64,000 nt of DNA, taken from positions 3,315,501-3,379,500 of the forward strand of contig CATNEN010000037.1 in the NCBI GenBank assembly GCA_950097015.1, in the 5' to 3' direction. Below are positions 15,001 to 30,000 of the stretch, in pieces. The notes under the pieces were generated by a model, which worked only from the letters and a program-made list of their open reading frames with translations, was not told where the DNA came from and did not search any database. Position numbers and translations under genes: made by a program. The DNA comes from Macrostomum hystrix. Lineage: Eukaryota; Platyhelminthes; Macrostomidae. The stretch's first letter is position 1. Each line of letters starts with the position of its first letter.

Positions 15001-18000
15001 CTTCAATGACCACTAGAAAGCCAATCTTCAATGACCAATAGAAAGCCAATCTTCAATGACCACTAGAAAGCCAATCTTCAATGACCAATAGAAAGCCAAT
15101 CTTCAATGACCAGTTGAAAACCAATCTTCAATGACCAGTTGAAAACCAATCTTCAATGACCACTAGAAAGCCAATCTTCAATGACCAATAGAAAGCCAAT
15201 CTTCAATGACCACTAGAAAGCCAATCTTCAATGACCAATAGAAAGCCAATCTTCAATGACCAGTTGAAAACCAATCTTCAATGACCACTAGAAAGCCAAT
15301 CTTCAATGACCAATAGAAAGCCAATCTTCAATGACCAGTTGAAAACCAATCTTCAATGACCAGTTGAAAACCAATCTTCAATGACCACTAGAAAGCCAAT
15401 CTTCAATGACCAATAGAAAGCCAATCTTCAATGACCACTAGAAAGCCAATCTTCAATGACCAATAGAAAGCCAATCTTCAATGACCAGTTGAAAACCAAT
15501 CTTCAATGACCAATAGAAAGCCAATCTTCAATGACCAATAAAAAGCCAATCTTCAATGACCAGTTGAAAACCAATCTTCAATGACCAGTTGAAAACCAAT
15601 CTTCAATGACCAGTTGAAAACCAATCTTCAATGACCAGTTGAAAACCAATCTTCAATGACCAGTTGAAAACCAATCTTCAATGACCACTAGAAAGCCAAT
15701 CTTCAATGACCATAGAAAGCCAATCTTCAATGACCACTAGAAAGCCAATCTTCAATGACCAATAGAAAGCCAATCTTCAATGACCAGTTGAAAACCAATC
15801 TTCAATGACCAATAGAAAGCCAATCTTCAATGACCAATAGAAAGCCAATCTTCAATGACCAGTTGAAAACCAATCTTCAATGACCAGTTGAAAACCAATC
15901 TTCAATGACCAGTTGAAAACCAATCTTCAATGACCAGTTGAAAACCAATCTTCAATGACCACTAGAAAGCCAATCTTCAATGACCAATAGAAAGCCAATC
16001 TTCAATGACCAATAGAAAGCCAATCTTCAATGACCAGTTGAAAACCAATCTTCAATGACCACTAGAAAGCCAATCTTCAATGACCAATAGAAAGCCAATC
16101 TTCAATGACCACTAGAAAGCCAATCTTCAATGACCACTAGAAAACCAATCTTCAATGACCAGTTGAAAACCAATCTTCAATGACCACTAGAAAGCCAATC
16201 TTCAATGACCAATAGAAAGCCAATCTTCAATGACCACTAGAAAGCCAATCTTCAATGACCAATAGAAAGCCAATCTTCAATGACCAGTTGAAAACCAATC
16301 TTCAATGACCAATAGAAAGCCAATCTTCAATGACCAATAGAAAGCCAATCTTCAATGACCAGTTAAAAACCAATCTTCAATGACCAATAGAAAGCCAATC
16401 TTCAATGACCACTAGAAAGCCAATCTTCAATGACCACTAGAAAGCCAATCTTCAATGACCAATAGAAAGCCAATCTTCAATGACCAGTTGAAAACCAATC
16501 TTCAATGACCAATAGAAAGCCAATCTTCAATGACCACTAGAAAGCCAATCTTCAATGACCAATAGAAAGCCAATCTTCAATGACCACTAGAAAGCCAATC
16601 TTCAATGACCAATAGAAAGCCAATCTTCAATGACCAGTTGAAAACCAATCTTCAATGACCAGTTGAAAACCAATCTTCAATGACCACTAGAAAGCCAATC
16701 TTCAATGACCAAAAGAAAGCCAATCTTCAATGACCACTAGAAAGCCAATCTTCAATGACCAATAGAAAGCCAATCTTCAATGACCAATAGAAAGCCAATC
16801 TTCAATGACCAGTTGAAAACCAATCTTCAATGACCAATAGAAAGCCAATCCTCAATGACCACTAGAAAGCCAATCTTCAATGACCACTAGAAAGCCAATC
16901 TTCAATGACCAATAGAAAGCCAATCTTCAATGACCAGTTGAAAACCAATCTTCAATGACCAATAGAAAGCCAATCTTCAATGACCACTAGAAAGCCAATC
17001 TTCAATGACCAATAGAAAGCCAATCTTCAATGACCAATAGAAAGCCAATCTTCAATGACCAGTTGAAAACCAATCTTCAATGACCAATAGAAAGCCAATC
17101 TTCAATGACCAGTTGAAAACCAATCTTCAATGACCAGTTGAAAACCAATCTTCAATGACCAATAGAAAGCCAATCTTCAATGACCAATAGAAAGCCAATC
17201 TTCAATGACCAGTTGAAAACCAATCTTCAATGACCACTAGAAAGCCAATCTTCAATGACCAATAGAAAGCCAATCTTCAATGACCAGTTGAAAACCAATC
17301 TTCAATGACCAGTTGAAAACCAATCTTCAATGACCACTAGAAAGCCAATCTTCAATGACCAGTTGAAAACCAATCTTCAATGACCACTAGAAAGCCAATC
17401 TTCAATGACCAATAGAAAGCCAATCTTCAATGACCAATAGAAAGCCAATCTTCAATGACCAGTTGAAAACCAATCTTCAATGACCACTAGAAAGCCAATC
17501 TTCAATGACCAATAGAAAGCCAATCTTCAATGACCACTAGAAAGCCAATCTTCAATGACCACTAGAAAACCAATCTTCAATGACCAGTTGAAAACCAATC
17601 TTCAATGACCACTAGAAAGCCAATCTTCAATGACCAATAGAAAGCCAATCTTCAATGACCACTAGAAAGCCAATCTTCAATGACCAATAGAAAGCCAATC
17701 TTCAATGACCAGTTGAAAACCAATCTTCAATGACCACTAGAAAGCCAATCTTCAATGACCAATAGAAAGCCAATCTTCAATGACCAGTTGAAAAACAATC
17801 TTCAATGACCAGTTGAAAACCAATCTTCAATGACCACTAGAAAGCCAATCTTCAATGACCAAAAGAAAGCCAATCTTCAATGACCACTAGAAAGCCAATC
17901 TTCAATGACCACTAGAAAGCCAATCTTCAATGACCAGTTGAAAAACCAATCTTCAATGACCAATAGAAAGCCAATCTTCAATGACCAATAGAAAGCCAAT

Positions 18001-21000
18001 CTTCAATGACCAGTTGAAAACCAATCTTCAATGACCAATAGAAAGCCAATCTTCAATGACCAATAGAAAGCCAATCTTCAATGACCAGTTTGAAAACCAA
18101 TCTTCAATGACCAGTTGAAAACCAATCTTCAATGACCACTAGAAAGCCAATCTTCAATGACCAGTTGAAAACCAATCTTCAATGACCACTAGAAAGCCAA
18201 TCTTCAATGACCAATAGAAAGCCAATCTTCAATGACCAGTTGAAAACCAATCTTCAATGACCACTAGAAAGCCAATCTTCAATGACCAATAGAAAGCCAA
18301 TCTTCAATGACCACTAGAAAGCCAATCTTCAATGACCACTAGAAAACCAATCTTCAATGACCAGTTGAAAACCAATCTTCAATGACCACTAGAAAGCCAA
18401 TCTTCAATGACCAATAGAAAGCCAATCTTCAATGACCACTAGAAAGCCAATCTTCAATGACCAATAGAAAGCCAATCTTCAATGACCAGTTGAAAACCAA
18501 TCTTCAATGACCACTAGAAAGCCAATCTTCAATGACCAATAGAAAGCCAATCTTCAATGACCAGTTGAAAACCAATCTTCAATGACCAATAGAAAGCCAA
18601 TCTTCAATGACCAATAGAAAGCCAATCTTCAATGACCAAAAGAAAGCCAATCTTCAATGACCACTAGAAAGCCAATCTTCAATGACCACTAGAAAGCCAA
18701 TCTTCAATGACCAGTTGAAAAACAATCTTCAATGACCAGTTGAAAACCAATCTTCAATGACCACTAGAAAGCCAATCTTCAATGACCAAAAGAAAGCCAA
18801 TCTTCAATGACCACTAGAAAGCCAATCTTCAATGACCACTAGAAAGCCAATCTTCAATGACCAGTTGAAAACCAATCTTCAATGACCAATAGAAAGCCAA
18901 TCTTCAAAGACCAATAGAAAGCCAATCTTCAATGACCAGTTGAAAACCAATCTTCAATGACCAATAGAAAGCCAATCTTCAATGACCAATAGAAAGCCAA
19001 TCTTCAATGACCAGTTGAAAACCAATCTTCAATGACCAGTTGAAAACCAATCTTCAATGACCACTAGAAAGCCAATCTTCAATGACCAGTTGAAAACCAA
19101 TCTTCAATGACCACTAGAAAGCCAATCTTCAATGACCAATAGAAAGCCAATCTTCAATGACCAATAGAAAGCCAATCTTCAATGACCAGTTGAAAACCAA
19201 TCTTCAATGACCACTAGAAGCCAATCTTCAATGACCAATAGAAAGCCAATCTTCAATGACCACTAGAAAGCCAATCTTCAATGACCACTAGAAAACCAAT
19301 CTTCAATGACCAGTTGAAAACCAATCTTCAATGACCACTAGAAAGCCAATCTTCAATGACCAATAGAAAGCCAATCTTCAATGACCACTAGAAAGCCAAT
19401 CTTCAATGACCAATAGAAAGCCAATCTTCAATGACCAGTTGAAAACCAATCTTCAATGACCACTAGAAAGCCAATCTTCAATGACCAAAGAAAGCCAATC
19501 TTCAATGACCAGTTGAAAACCAATCTTTAATGACCAATAGAAAGCCAATCTTCAATGACCACTAGAAAGCCAATCTTCAATGACCACTAGAAAGCCAATC
19601 TTCAATGACCAATAGAAAGCCAATCTTCAATGACCAGTTGAAAACCAATCTTCAATGACCAATAGAAAGCCAATCTTCAATGACCACTAGAAAGCCAATC
19701 TTCAATGACCAATAGAAAGCCAATCTTCAATGACCACTAGAAAGCCAATCTTCAATGACCAATAGAAAGCCAATCTTCAATGACCAGTTGAAAACCAATC
19801 TTCAATGACCAGTTGAAAACCAATCTTCAATGACCACTAGAAAGCCAATCTTCAATGACCAATAGAAAGCCAATCTTCAATGACCACTAGAAAGCCAATC
19901 TTCAATGACCAATAGAAAGCCAATCTTCAATGACCAGTTGAAAACCAATCTTCAATGACCACTAGAAAGCCAATCTTCAATGACCAATAGAAAGCCAATC
20001 TTCAATGACCAGTTGAAAACCAATCTTCAATGACCAGTTGAAAACCAATCTTCAATGACCACTAGAAAGCCAATCTTCAATGACCAATAGAAAGCCAATC
20101 TTCAATGACCACTAGAAAGCCAATCTTCAATGACCAATAGAAAGCCAATCTTCAATGACCAGTTGAAAACCAATCTTCAATGACCAATAGAAAGCCAATC
20201 TTCAATGACCAATAGAAAGCCAATCTTCAATGACCAGTTGAAAACCAATCTTCAATGACCAGTTGAAAACCAATCTTCAATGACCAGTTGAAAACCAATC
20301 TTCAATGACCAATAGAAAGCCAATCTTCAATGACCACTAGAAAGCCAATCTTCAATGACCAATAGAAAGCCAATCTTCAATGACCAATAGAAAGCCAATC
20401 TTCAATGACCAGTTGAAAACCAATCTTCAATGACCAATAGAAAGCCAATCTTCAATGACCACTAGAAAGCCAATCTTCAATGACCAATAGAAAGCCAATC
20501 TTCAATGACCAGTTGAAAACCAATCTTCAATGACCAGTTGAAAACCAATCTTCAATGACCACTAGAAAGCCAATCTTCAATGACCAATAGAAAGCCAATC
20601 TTCAATGACCACTAGAAAGCCAATCTTCAATGACCAATAGAAAGTCAATCTTCAATGACCAATAGAAAGCCAATCTTCAATGACCAGTTGAAAACCAATC
20701 TTCAATGACCAATAGAAAGCCAATCTTCAATGACCACTAGAAAGCCAATCTTCAATGACCACTAGAAAGCCAATCTTCAATGACCAATAGAAAGCCAATC
20801 TTCAATGACCAGTTGAAAACCAATCTTCAATGACCAATAGAAAGCCAATCTTCAATGACCACTAGAAAGCCAATCTTCAATGACCAATAGAAAGCCAATC
20901 TTCAATGACCAATAGAAAGCCAATCTTCAATGACCAGTTGAAAACCAATCTTCAATGACCAATAGAAAGCCAATCTTCAATGACCAGTTGAAAACCAATC

Positions 21001-24000
21001 TTCAATGACCAGTTGAAAACCAATCTTCAATGACCACTAGAAAGCCAATCTTCAATGACCACTAGAAAGCCAATCTTCAATGACCACTAGAAAGCCAATC
21101 TTCAATGACCACTAGAAAACCAATCTTCAATGACCAGTTGAAAACCAATCTTCAATGACCACTAGAAAGCCAATCTTCAATGACCAATAGAAAGCCAATC
21201 TTCAATGACCACTAGAAAGCCAATCTTCAATGACCAATAGAAAGCCAATCTTCAATGACCAGTTGAAAACCAATCTTCAATGACCACTAGAAAGCCAATC
21301 TTCAATGACCAGTTGAAAACCAATCTTCAATGACCAGTTGAAAACCAATCTTCAATGACCAATAGAAAGCCAATCTTCAATGACCACTAGAAAGCCAATC
21401 ATCAATTGACCACTAGAAAGCCAATCTTCAATGACCAATAGAAAGCCAATCTTCAATGACCAGTTGAAAACCAATCTTCAATGACCAATAGAAAGCCAAT
21501 CTTCAATGACCACTAGAAAGCCAATCTTCAATGACCAATAGAAAGCCAATCTTCAATGACCACTAGAAAGCCAATCTTCAATGACCAATAGAAAGCCAAT
21601 CTTCAATGACCAGTTGAAAACCAATCTTCAATGACCAGTTGAAAAACCAATCTTCAATGACCACTAGAAAGCCAATCTTCAATGACCAATAGAAAGCCAA
21701 TCTTCAATGACCACTAGAAAGCCAATCTTCAATGACCAATAGAAAGCCAATCTTCAATGACCAGTTGAAAACCAATCTTCAATGACCACTAGAAAGCCAA
21801 TCTTCAATGACCACTAGAAAGCCAATCTTCAATGACCAATAGTAAGCCAATCTTCAATGACCAATTGAAAACCAATCTTCAATGACCAATAGAAAGCCAA
21901 TCTTCAATGACCACTAGAAAGCCAATCTTCAATGACCAATAGAAAGCCAATCTTCAATGACCAGTTGAAAACCAATCTTCAATGACCAGTTGAAAACCAA
22001 TCTTCAATGACCACTAGAAAGCCAATCTTCAATGACCAATAGAAAGCCAATCTTCAATGACCACTAGAAAGCCAATCTTCAATGACCAATAGAAAGCCAA
22101 TCTTCAATGACCAATAGAAAGCCAATCTTCAATGACCAGTTGAAAACCAATCTTCAATGACCAATAGAAAGCCAATCTTCAATGACCACTAGAAAGCCAA
22201 TCTTCAATGACCACTAGAAAGCCAATCTTCAATGACCAATAGAAAGCCAATCTTCAATGACCAGTTGAAAACCAATCTTCAATGACCAATAGAAAGCCAA
22301 TATTCAATGACCACTAGAAAGCCAATCTTCAATGACCAATAGAAAGCCAATCTTCAATGACCAATAGAAAGCCAATCTTCAATGACCAGTTGAAAACCAA
22401 TCTTCAATGACCAATAGAAAGCCAATCTTCAATGACCAGTTGAAAACCAATCTTCAATGACCAGTTGAAAAACCAATCTTCAATGACCAATAGAAAGCCA
22501 ATCTTCAATGACCAATAGAAAGCCAATCTTCAATGACCAGTTGAAAACCAATCTTCAATGACCACTAGAAAGCCAATCTTCAATGACCAATAGAAAGCCA
22601 ATCTTCAATGACCAGTTGAAAACCAATCTTCAATGACCAGTTGAAAACCAATCTTCAATGACCACTAGAAAGCCAATCTTCAATGACCAGTTGAAAACCA
22701 ATCTTCAATGACCACTAGAAAGCCAATCTTCAATGACCAATAGAAAGCCAATCTTCAATGACCAATAGAAAGCCAATCTTCAATGACCAGTTGAAAACCA
22801 ATCTTCAATGACCACTAGAAAGCCAATCTTCAATGACCAATAGAAAGCCAATCTTCAATGACCACTAGAAAGCCAATCTTCAATGACCACTAGAAAACCA
22901 ATCTTCAATGACCAGTTGAAAACCAATCTTCAATGACCACTAGAAAGCCAATCTTCAATGACCAATAGAAAGCCAATCTTCAATGACCACTAGAAAGCCA
23001 ATCTTCAATGACCAATAGAAAGCCAATCTTCAATGACCAGTTGAAAACCAATCTTCAATGACCACTAGAAAGCCAATCTTCAATGACCAATAGAAAGCCA
23101 ATCTTCAATGACCAGTTGAAAAACAATCTTCAATGACCAGTTGAAAACCAATCTTCAATGACCACTAGAAAGCCAATCTTCAATGACCAAAAGAAAGCCA
23201 ATCTTCAATGACCACTAGAAAGCCAATCTTCAATGACCACTAGAAAGCCAATCTTCAATGACCAGTTGAAAACCAATCTTCAATGACCAATAGAAAGCCA
23301 ATCTTCAATGACCAATAGAAAACCAATCTTCAATGACCAGTTGAAAACCAATCTTCAATGACCAATAGAAAGCCAATCTTCAATGACCAATAGAAAGCCA
23401 ATCTTCAATGACCAGTTGAAAAACCAATCTTCAATGACCAGTTGAAAACCAATCTTCAATGACCACTAGAAAGCCAATCTTCAATGACCAAAAGAAAGCC
23501 AATCTTCAATGACCACTAGAAAGCCAATCTTCAATGACCAATAGAAAGCCAATCTTCAATGACCAATAGAAAGCCAATCTTCAATGACCAGTTGAAAACC
23601 AATCTTCAATGACCAATAGAAAGCCAATCTTCAATGACCACTAGAAAGCCAATCTTCAATGACCACTAGAAAGCCAATCTTCAATGACCAATAGAAAGCC
23701 AATCTTCAATGACCAGTTGAAAACCAATCTTCAATGACCAATAGAAAGCCAATCTTCAATGACCACTAGAAAGCCAATCTTCAATGACCAATAGAAAGCC
23801 AATCTTCAATGACCAATAGAAAGCCAATCTTCAATGACCAGTTGAAAACCAATCTTCAATGACCAATAGAAAGCCAATCTTCAATGACCACTAGAAAGCC
23901 AATCTTCAATGACCAATAGAAAGCCAATCTTCAATGACCACTAGAAAGCCAATCTTCAATGACCAATAGAAAGCCAATCTTCAATGACCAGTTGAAAACC

Positions 24001-27000
24001 AATCTTCAATGACCAGTTGAAAACCAATCTTCAATGACCACTAGAAAGCCAATCTTCAATGACCAATAGAAAGCCAATCTTCAATGACCACTAGAAAGCC
24101 AATCTTCAATGACCAATAGAAAGCCAATCTTCAATGACCAGTTGAAAACCAATCTTCAATGACCACTAGAAAGCCAATCTTCAATGACCACTAGAAAGCC
24201 AATCTTCAATGACCAATAGTAAGCCAATCTTCAATGACCAATTGAAAACCAATCTTCAATGACCAATAGAAAGCCAATCTTCAATGACCACTAGAAAGCC
24301 AATCTTCAATGACCAATAGAAAGCCAATCTTCAATGACCAGTTGAAAACCAATCTTCAATGACCAGTTGAAAACCAATCTTCAATGACCACTAGAAAGCC
24401 AATCTTCAATGACCAATAGAAAGCCAATCTTCAATGACCACTAGAAAGCCAATCTTCAATGACCAATAGAAAGCCAATCTTCAATGACCAATAGAAAGCC
24501 AATCTTCAATGACCAGTTGAAAACCAATCTTCAATGACCAATAGAAAGCCAATCTTCAATGACCACTAGAAAGCCAATCTTCAATGACCACTAGAAAGCC
24601 AATCTTCAATGACCAATAGAAAGCCAATCTTCAATGACCAGTTGAAAACCAATCTTCAATGACCAATAGAAAGCCAATATTCAATGACCACTAGAAAGCC
24701 AATCTTCAATGACCAATAGAAAGCCAATCTTCAATGACCAATAGAAAGCCAATCTTCAATGACCAGTTGAAAACCAATCTTCAATGACCAATAGAAAGCC
24801 AATCTTCAATGACCAGTTGAAAACCAATCTTCAATGACCAGTTGAAAACCAATCTTCAATGACCAATAGAAAGCCAATCTTCAATGACCAATAGAAAGCC
24901 AATCTTCAATGACCAGTTGAAAACCAATCTTCAATGACCACTAGAAAGCCAATCTTCAATGACCAATAGAAAGCCAATCTTCAATGACCAGTTTGAAAAC
25001 CAATCTTCAATGACCAGTTGAAAACCAATCTTCAATGACCACTAGAAAGCCAATCTTCAATGACCAGTTGAAAACCAATCTTCAATGACCACTAGAAAGC
25101 CAATCTTCAATGACCAATAGAAAGCCAATCTTCAATGACCAATAGAAAGCCAATCTTCAATGACCAGTTGAAAACCAATCTTCAATGACCACTAGAAAGC
25201 CAATCTTCAATGACCAATAGAAAGCCAATCTTCAATGACCACTAGAAAGCCAATCTTCAATGACCACTAGAAAAACCAATCTTCAATGACCAGTTGAAAA
25301 CCAATCTTCAATGACCACTAGAAAGCCAATCTTCAATGACCAATAGAAAGCCAATCTTCAATGACCACTAGAAAGCCAATCTTCAATGACCATAGAAAGC
25401 CAATCTTCAATGACCAGTTGAAAACCAATCTTCAATGACCACTAGAAAGCCAATCTTCAATGACCAATAGAAAGCCAATCTTCAATGACCAGTTGAAAAA
25501 CAATCTTCAATGACCAGTTGAAAACCAATCTTCAATGACCACTAGAAAGCCAATCTTCAATGACCAAAAGAAAGCCAATCTTCAATGACCACTAGAAAGC
25601 CAATCTTCAATGACCACTAGAAAGCCAATCTTCAATGACCAGTTGAAAACCAATCTTCAATGACCAATAGAAAGCCAATCTTCAATGACCAATAGAAAAC
25701 CAATCTTCAATGACCAGTTGAAAACCAATCTTCAATGACCAATAGAAAGCCAATCTTCAATGACCAATAGAAAGCCAATCTTCAATGACCAGTTGAAAAC
25801 CAATCTTCAATGACCAGTTGAAAACCAATCTTCAATGACCACTAGAAAGCCAATCTTCAATGACCAAAAGAAAGCCAATCTTCAATGACCACTAGAAAGC
25901 CAATCTTCAATGACCAATAGAAAGCCAATCTTCAATGACCAATAGAAAGCCAATCTTCAATGACCAGTTGAAAACCAATCTTCAATGACCAATAGAAAGC
26001 CAATCTTCAATGACCACTAGAAAGCCAATCTTCAATGACCACTAGAAAGCCAATCTTCAATGACCAATAGAAAGCCAATCTTCAATGACCAGTTGAAAAC
26101 CAATCTTCAATGACCAATAGAAAGCCAATCTTCAATGACCACTAGAAAGCCAATCTTCAATGACCAATAGAAAGCCAATCTTCAATGACCAATAGAAAGC
26201 CAATCTTCAATGACCCAGTTGAAAACCAAATCTTCAATTGACCAATAGAAAGCCAATCTTCAATGACCAGTTGAAAACCAATCTTCAATGACCAGTTGAA
26301 AACCAATCTTCAATGACCAATAGAAAGCCAATCTTCAATGACCAATAGAAAGCCAATCTTCAATGACCAGTTGAAAAACCAATCTTCAATGACCACTAGA
26401 AAGCCAATCTTCAATGACCAATAGAAAGCCAATCTTCAATGACCAGTTGAAAACCAATCTTCAATGACCAGTTGAAAACCAATCTTCAATGACCACTAGA
26501 AAGCCAATCTTCAATGACCAGTTGAAAACCAATCTTCAATGACCACTAGAAAGCCAATCTTCAATGACCAATAGAAAAGCCAATCTTCAATGACCAATAG
26601 AAAGCCAATCTTCAATGACCAGTTGAAAACCAATCTTCAATGACCACTAGAAAGCCAATCTTCAATGACCAATAGAAAGCCAATCTTCAATGACCACTAG
26701 AAAGCCAATCTTCAATGACCACTAGAAAACCAATCTTCAATGACCAGTTGAAAACCAATCTTCAATGACCACTAGAAAGCCAATCTTCAATGACCAATAG
26801 AAAGCCAATCTTCAATGACCACTAGAAAGCCAATCTTCAATGACCAATAGAAAGCCAATTCTTCAATGACCAGTTGAAAACCAATCTTCAATGACCACTA
26901 GAAAGCCAATCTTCAATGACCAATAGAAAAGCCAATCTTCAATGACCAGTTGAAAAACAATCTTCAATGACCAGTTGAAAACCAATCTTCAATGACCACT

Positions 27001-30000
27001 AGAAAGCCAATCTTCAATGACCAAAAGAAAGCCAATCTTCAATGACCACTAGAAAGCCAATCTTCAATGACCACTAGAAAGCCAATCTTCAATGACCAGT
27101 TGAAAACCAATCTTCAATGACCAATAGAAAGCCAATCTTCAATGACCAATAGAAAGCCAATCTTCAATGACCAGTTGAAAACCAATCTTCAATGACCAAT
27201 AGAAAGCCAATCTTCAATGACCAATAGAAAGCCAATCTTCAATGACCAGTTGAAAACCAATCTTCAATGACCAGTTGAAAAACCAATCTTCAATGACCAC
27301 TAGAAAGCCAATCTTCAATGACCAGTTGAAAACCAATCTTCAATGACCACTAGAAAGCCAATCTTCAATGACCAATAGAAAGCCAATCTTCAATGACCAA
27401 TAGAAAGCCAATCTTCAATGACCAGTTGAAAAACCAATCTTCAATGACCACTAGAAAGCCAATCTTCAATGACCAATAGAAAGCCAATCTTCAATGACCA
27501 CTAGAAAGCCAATCTTCAATGACCACTAGAAAACCAATCTTCAATGACCAGTTGAAAACCAATCTTCAATGACCACTAGAAAGCCAATCTTCAATGACCA
27601 ATAGAAAGCCAATCTTCAATGACCACTAGAAAGCCAATCTTCAATGACCAATAGAAAGCCAATCTTCAATGACCAGTTGAAAACCAATCTTCAATGACCA
27701 CTAGAAAGCCAATCTTCAATGACCAATAGAAAGCCAATCTTCAATGACCAGTTGAAAACCAATCTTCAATGACCAATAGAAAGCCAATCTTCAATGACCA
27801 ATAGAAAGCCAATCTTCAATGACCAAAAGAAAGCCAATCTTCAATGACCACTAGAAAGCCAATCTTCAATGACCACTAGAAAGCCAATCTTCAATGACCA
27901 GTTGAAAAACAATCTTCAATGACCAGTTGAAAACCAATCTTCAATGACCACTAGAAAGCCAATCTTCAATGACCAAAAGAAAGCCAATCTTCAATGACCA
28001 CTAGAAAGCCAATCTTCAATGACCACTAGAAAGCCAATCTTCAATGACCAGTTGAAAACCAATCTTCAATGACCAATAGAAAGCCAATCTTCAATGACCA
28101 ATAGAAAGCCAATCTTCAATGACCAGTTGAAAACCAATCTTCAATGACCAATAGAAAGCCAATCTTCAATGACCAATAGAAAGCCAATCTTCAATGACCA
28201 GTTGAAAACCAATCTTCAATGACCAGTTGAAAAACCAATCTTCAATGACCACTAGAAAGCCAATCTTCAATGACCAGTTGAAAACCAATCTTCAATGACC
28301 ACTAGAAAGCCAATCTTCAATGACCAATAGAAAGCCAATCTTCAATGACCAATAGAAAGCCAATCTTCAATGACCAGTTGAAAACCAATCTTCAATGACC
28401 ACTAGAAAGCCAATCTTCAATGACCAATAGAAAGCCAATCTTCAATGACCACTAGAAAGCCAATCTTCAATGACCACTAGAAAACCAATCTTCAATGACC
28501 AGTTGAAACCAATCTTCAATGACCACTAGAAAGCCAATCTTCAATGACCACTAGAAAGCCAATCTTCAATGACCACTAGAAAGCCAATCTTCAATGACCA
28601 ATAGAAAGCCAATCTTCAATGACCAGTTGAAAACCAATCTTCAATGACCAGTTGAAAACCAATCTTCAATGACCACTAGAAAGCCAATCTTCAATGACCA
28701 ATAGAAAGCCAATCTTCAATGACCACTAGAAAGCCAATCTTCAATGACCAATAGAAAGCCAATCTTCAATGACCAGTTGAAAACCAATCTTCAATGACCA
28801 CTAGAAAGCCAATCTTCAATGACCAATAGAAAGCCAATCTTCAATGACCAGTTGAAAACCAATCTTCAATGACCAGTTGAAAAACCAATCTTCAATGACC
28901 ACTAGAAAGCCAATCTTCAATGACCAATAGAAAGCCAATCTTCAATGACCAATAGAAAGCCAATCTTCAATGACCAATAGAAAGCCAATCTTCAATGACC
29001 AGTTGAAAACCAATCTTCAATGACCACTAGAAAGCCAATCTTCAATGACCAATAGAAAGCCAATCTTCAATGACCAGTTCAAAGCCAATCTTCAATGACC
29101 AGTTGAAAACCAATCTTCAATGACCACTAGAAAGCCAATCTTCAATGACCAATAGAAAGCCAATCTTCAATGACCACTAGAAAGCCAATCTTCAATGACC
29201 AATAGAAAGCCAATCTTCAATGACCAGTTGAAAACCAATCTTCAATGACCAATAGAAAGCCAATCTTCAATGACCAATAGAAAGCCAATCTTCAATGACC
29301 AGTTGAAAACCAATCTTCAATGACCAATAGAAAGCCAATCTTCAATGACCAGTTGAAAACCAATCTTCAATGACCAATAGAAAGCCAATCTTCAATGACC
29401 ACTAGAAAGCCAATCTTCAATGACCACTAGAAAGCCAATCTTCAATGACCAATAGAAAGCCAATCTTCAATGACCAGTTGAAAACCAATCTTCAATGACC
29501 AATAGAAAGCCAATCTTCAATGACCACTAGAAAGCCAATCTTCAATGACCAATAGAAAGCCAATCTTCAATGACCACTAGAAAGCCAATCTTCAATGACC
29601 AATAGAAAGCCAATCTTCAATGACCAGTTGAAAACCAATCTTCAATGACCAGTTGAAAACCAATCTTCAATGACCACTAGAAAGCCAATCTTCAATGACC
29701 AATAGAAAGCCAATCTTCAATGACCACTAGAAAGCCAATCTTCAATGACCAATAGAAAGCCAATCTTCAATGACCAGTTGAAAACCAATCTTCAATGACC
29801 ACTAGAAAGCCAATCTTCAATGACCAATAGAAAGCCAATCTTCAATGACCAGTTGAAAACCAATCTTCAATGACCAGTTGAAAACCAATCTTCAATGACC
29901 ACTAGAAAGCCAATCTTCAATGACCAATAGAAAGCCAATCTTCAATGACCACTAGAAAGCCAATCTTCAATGACCAATAGAAAGCCAATCTTCAATGACC

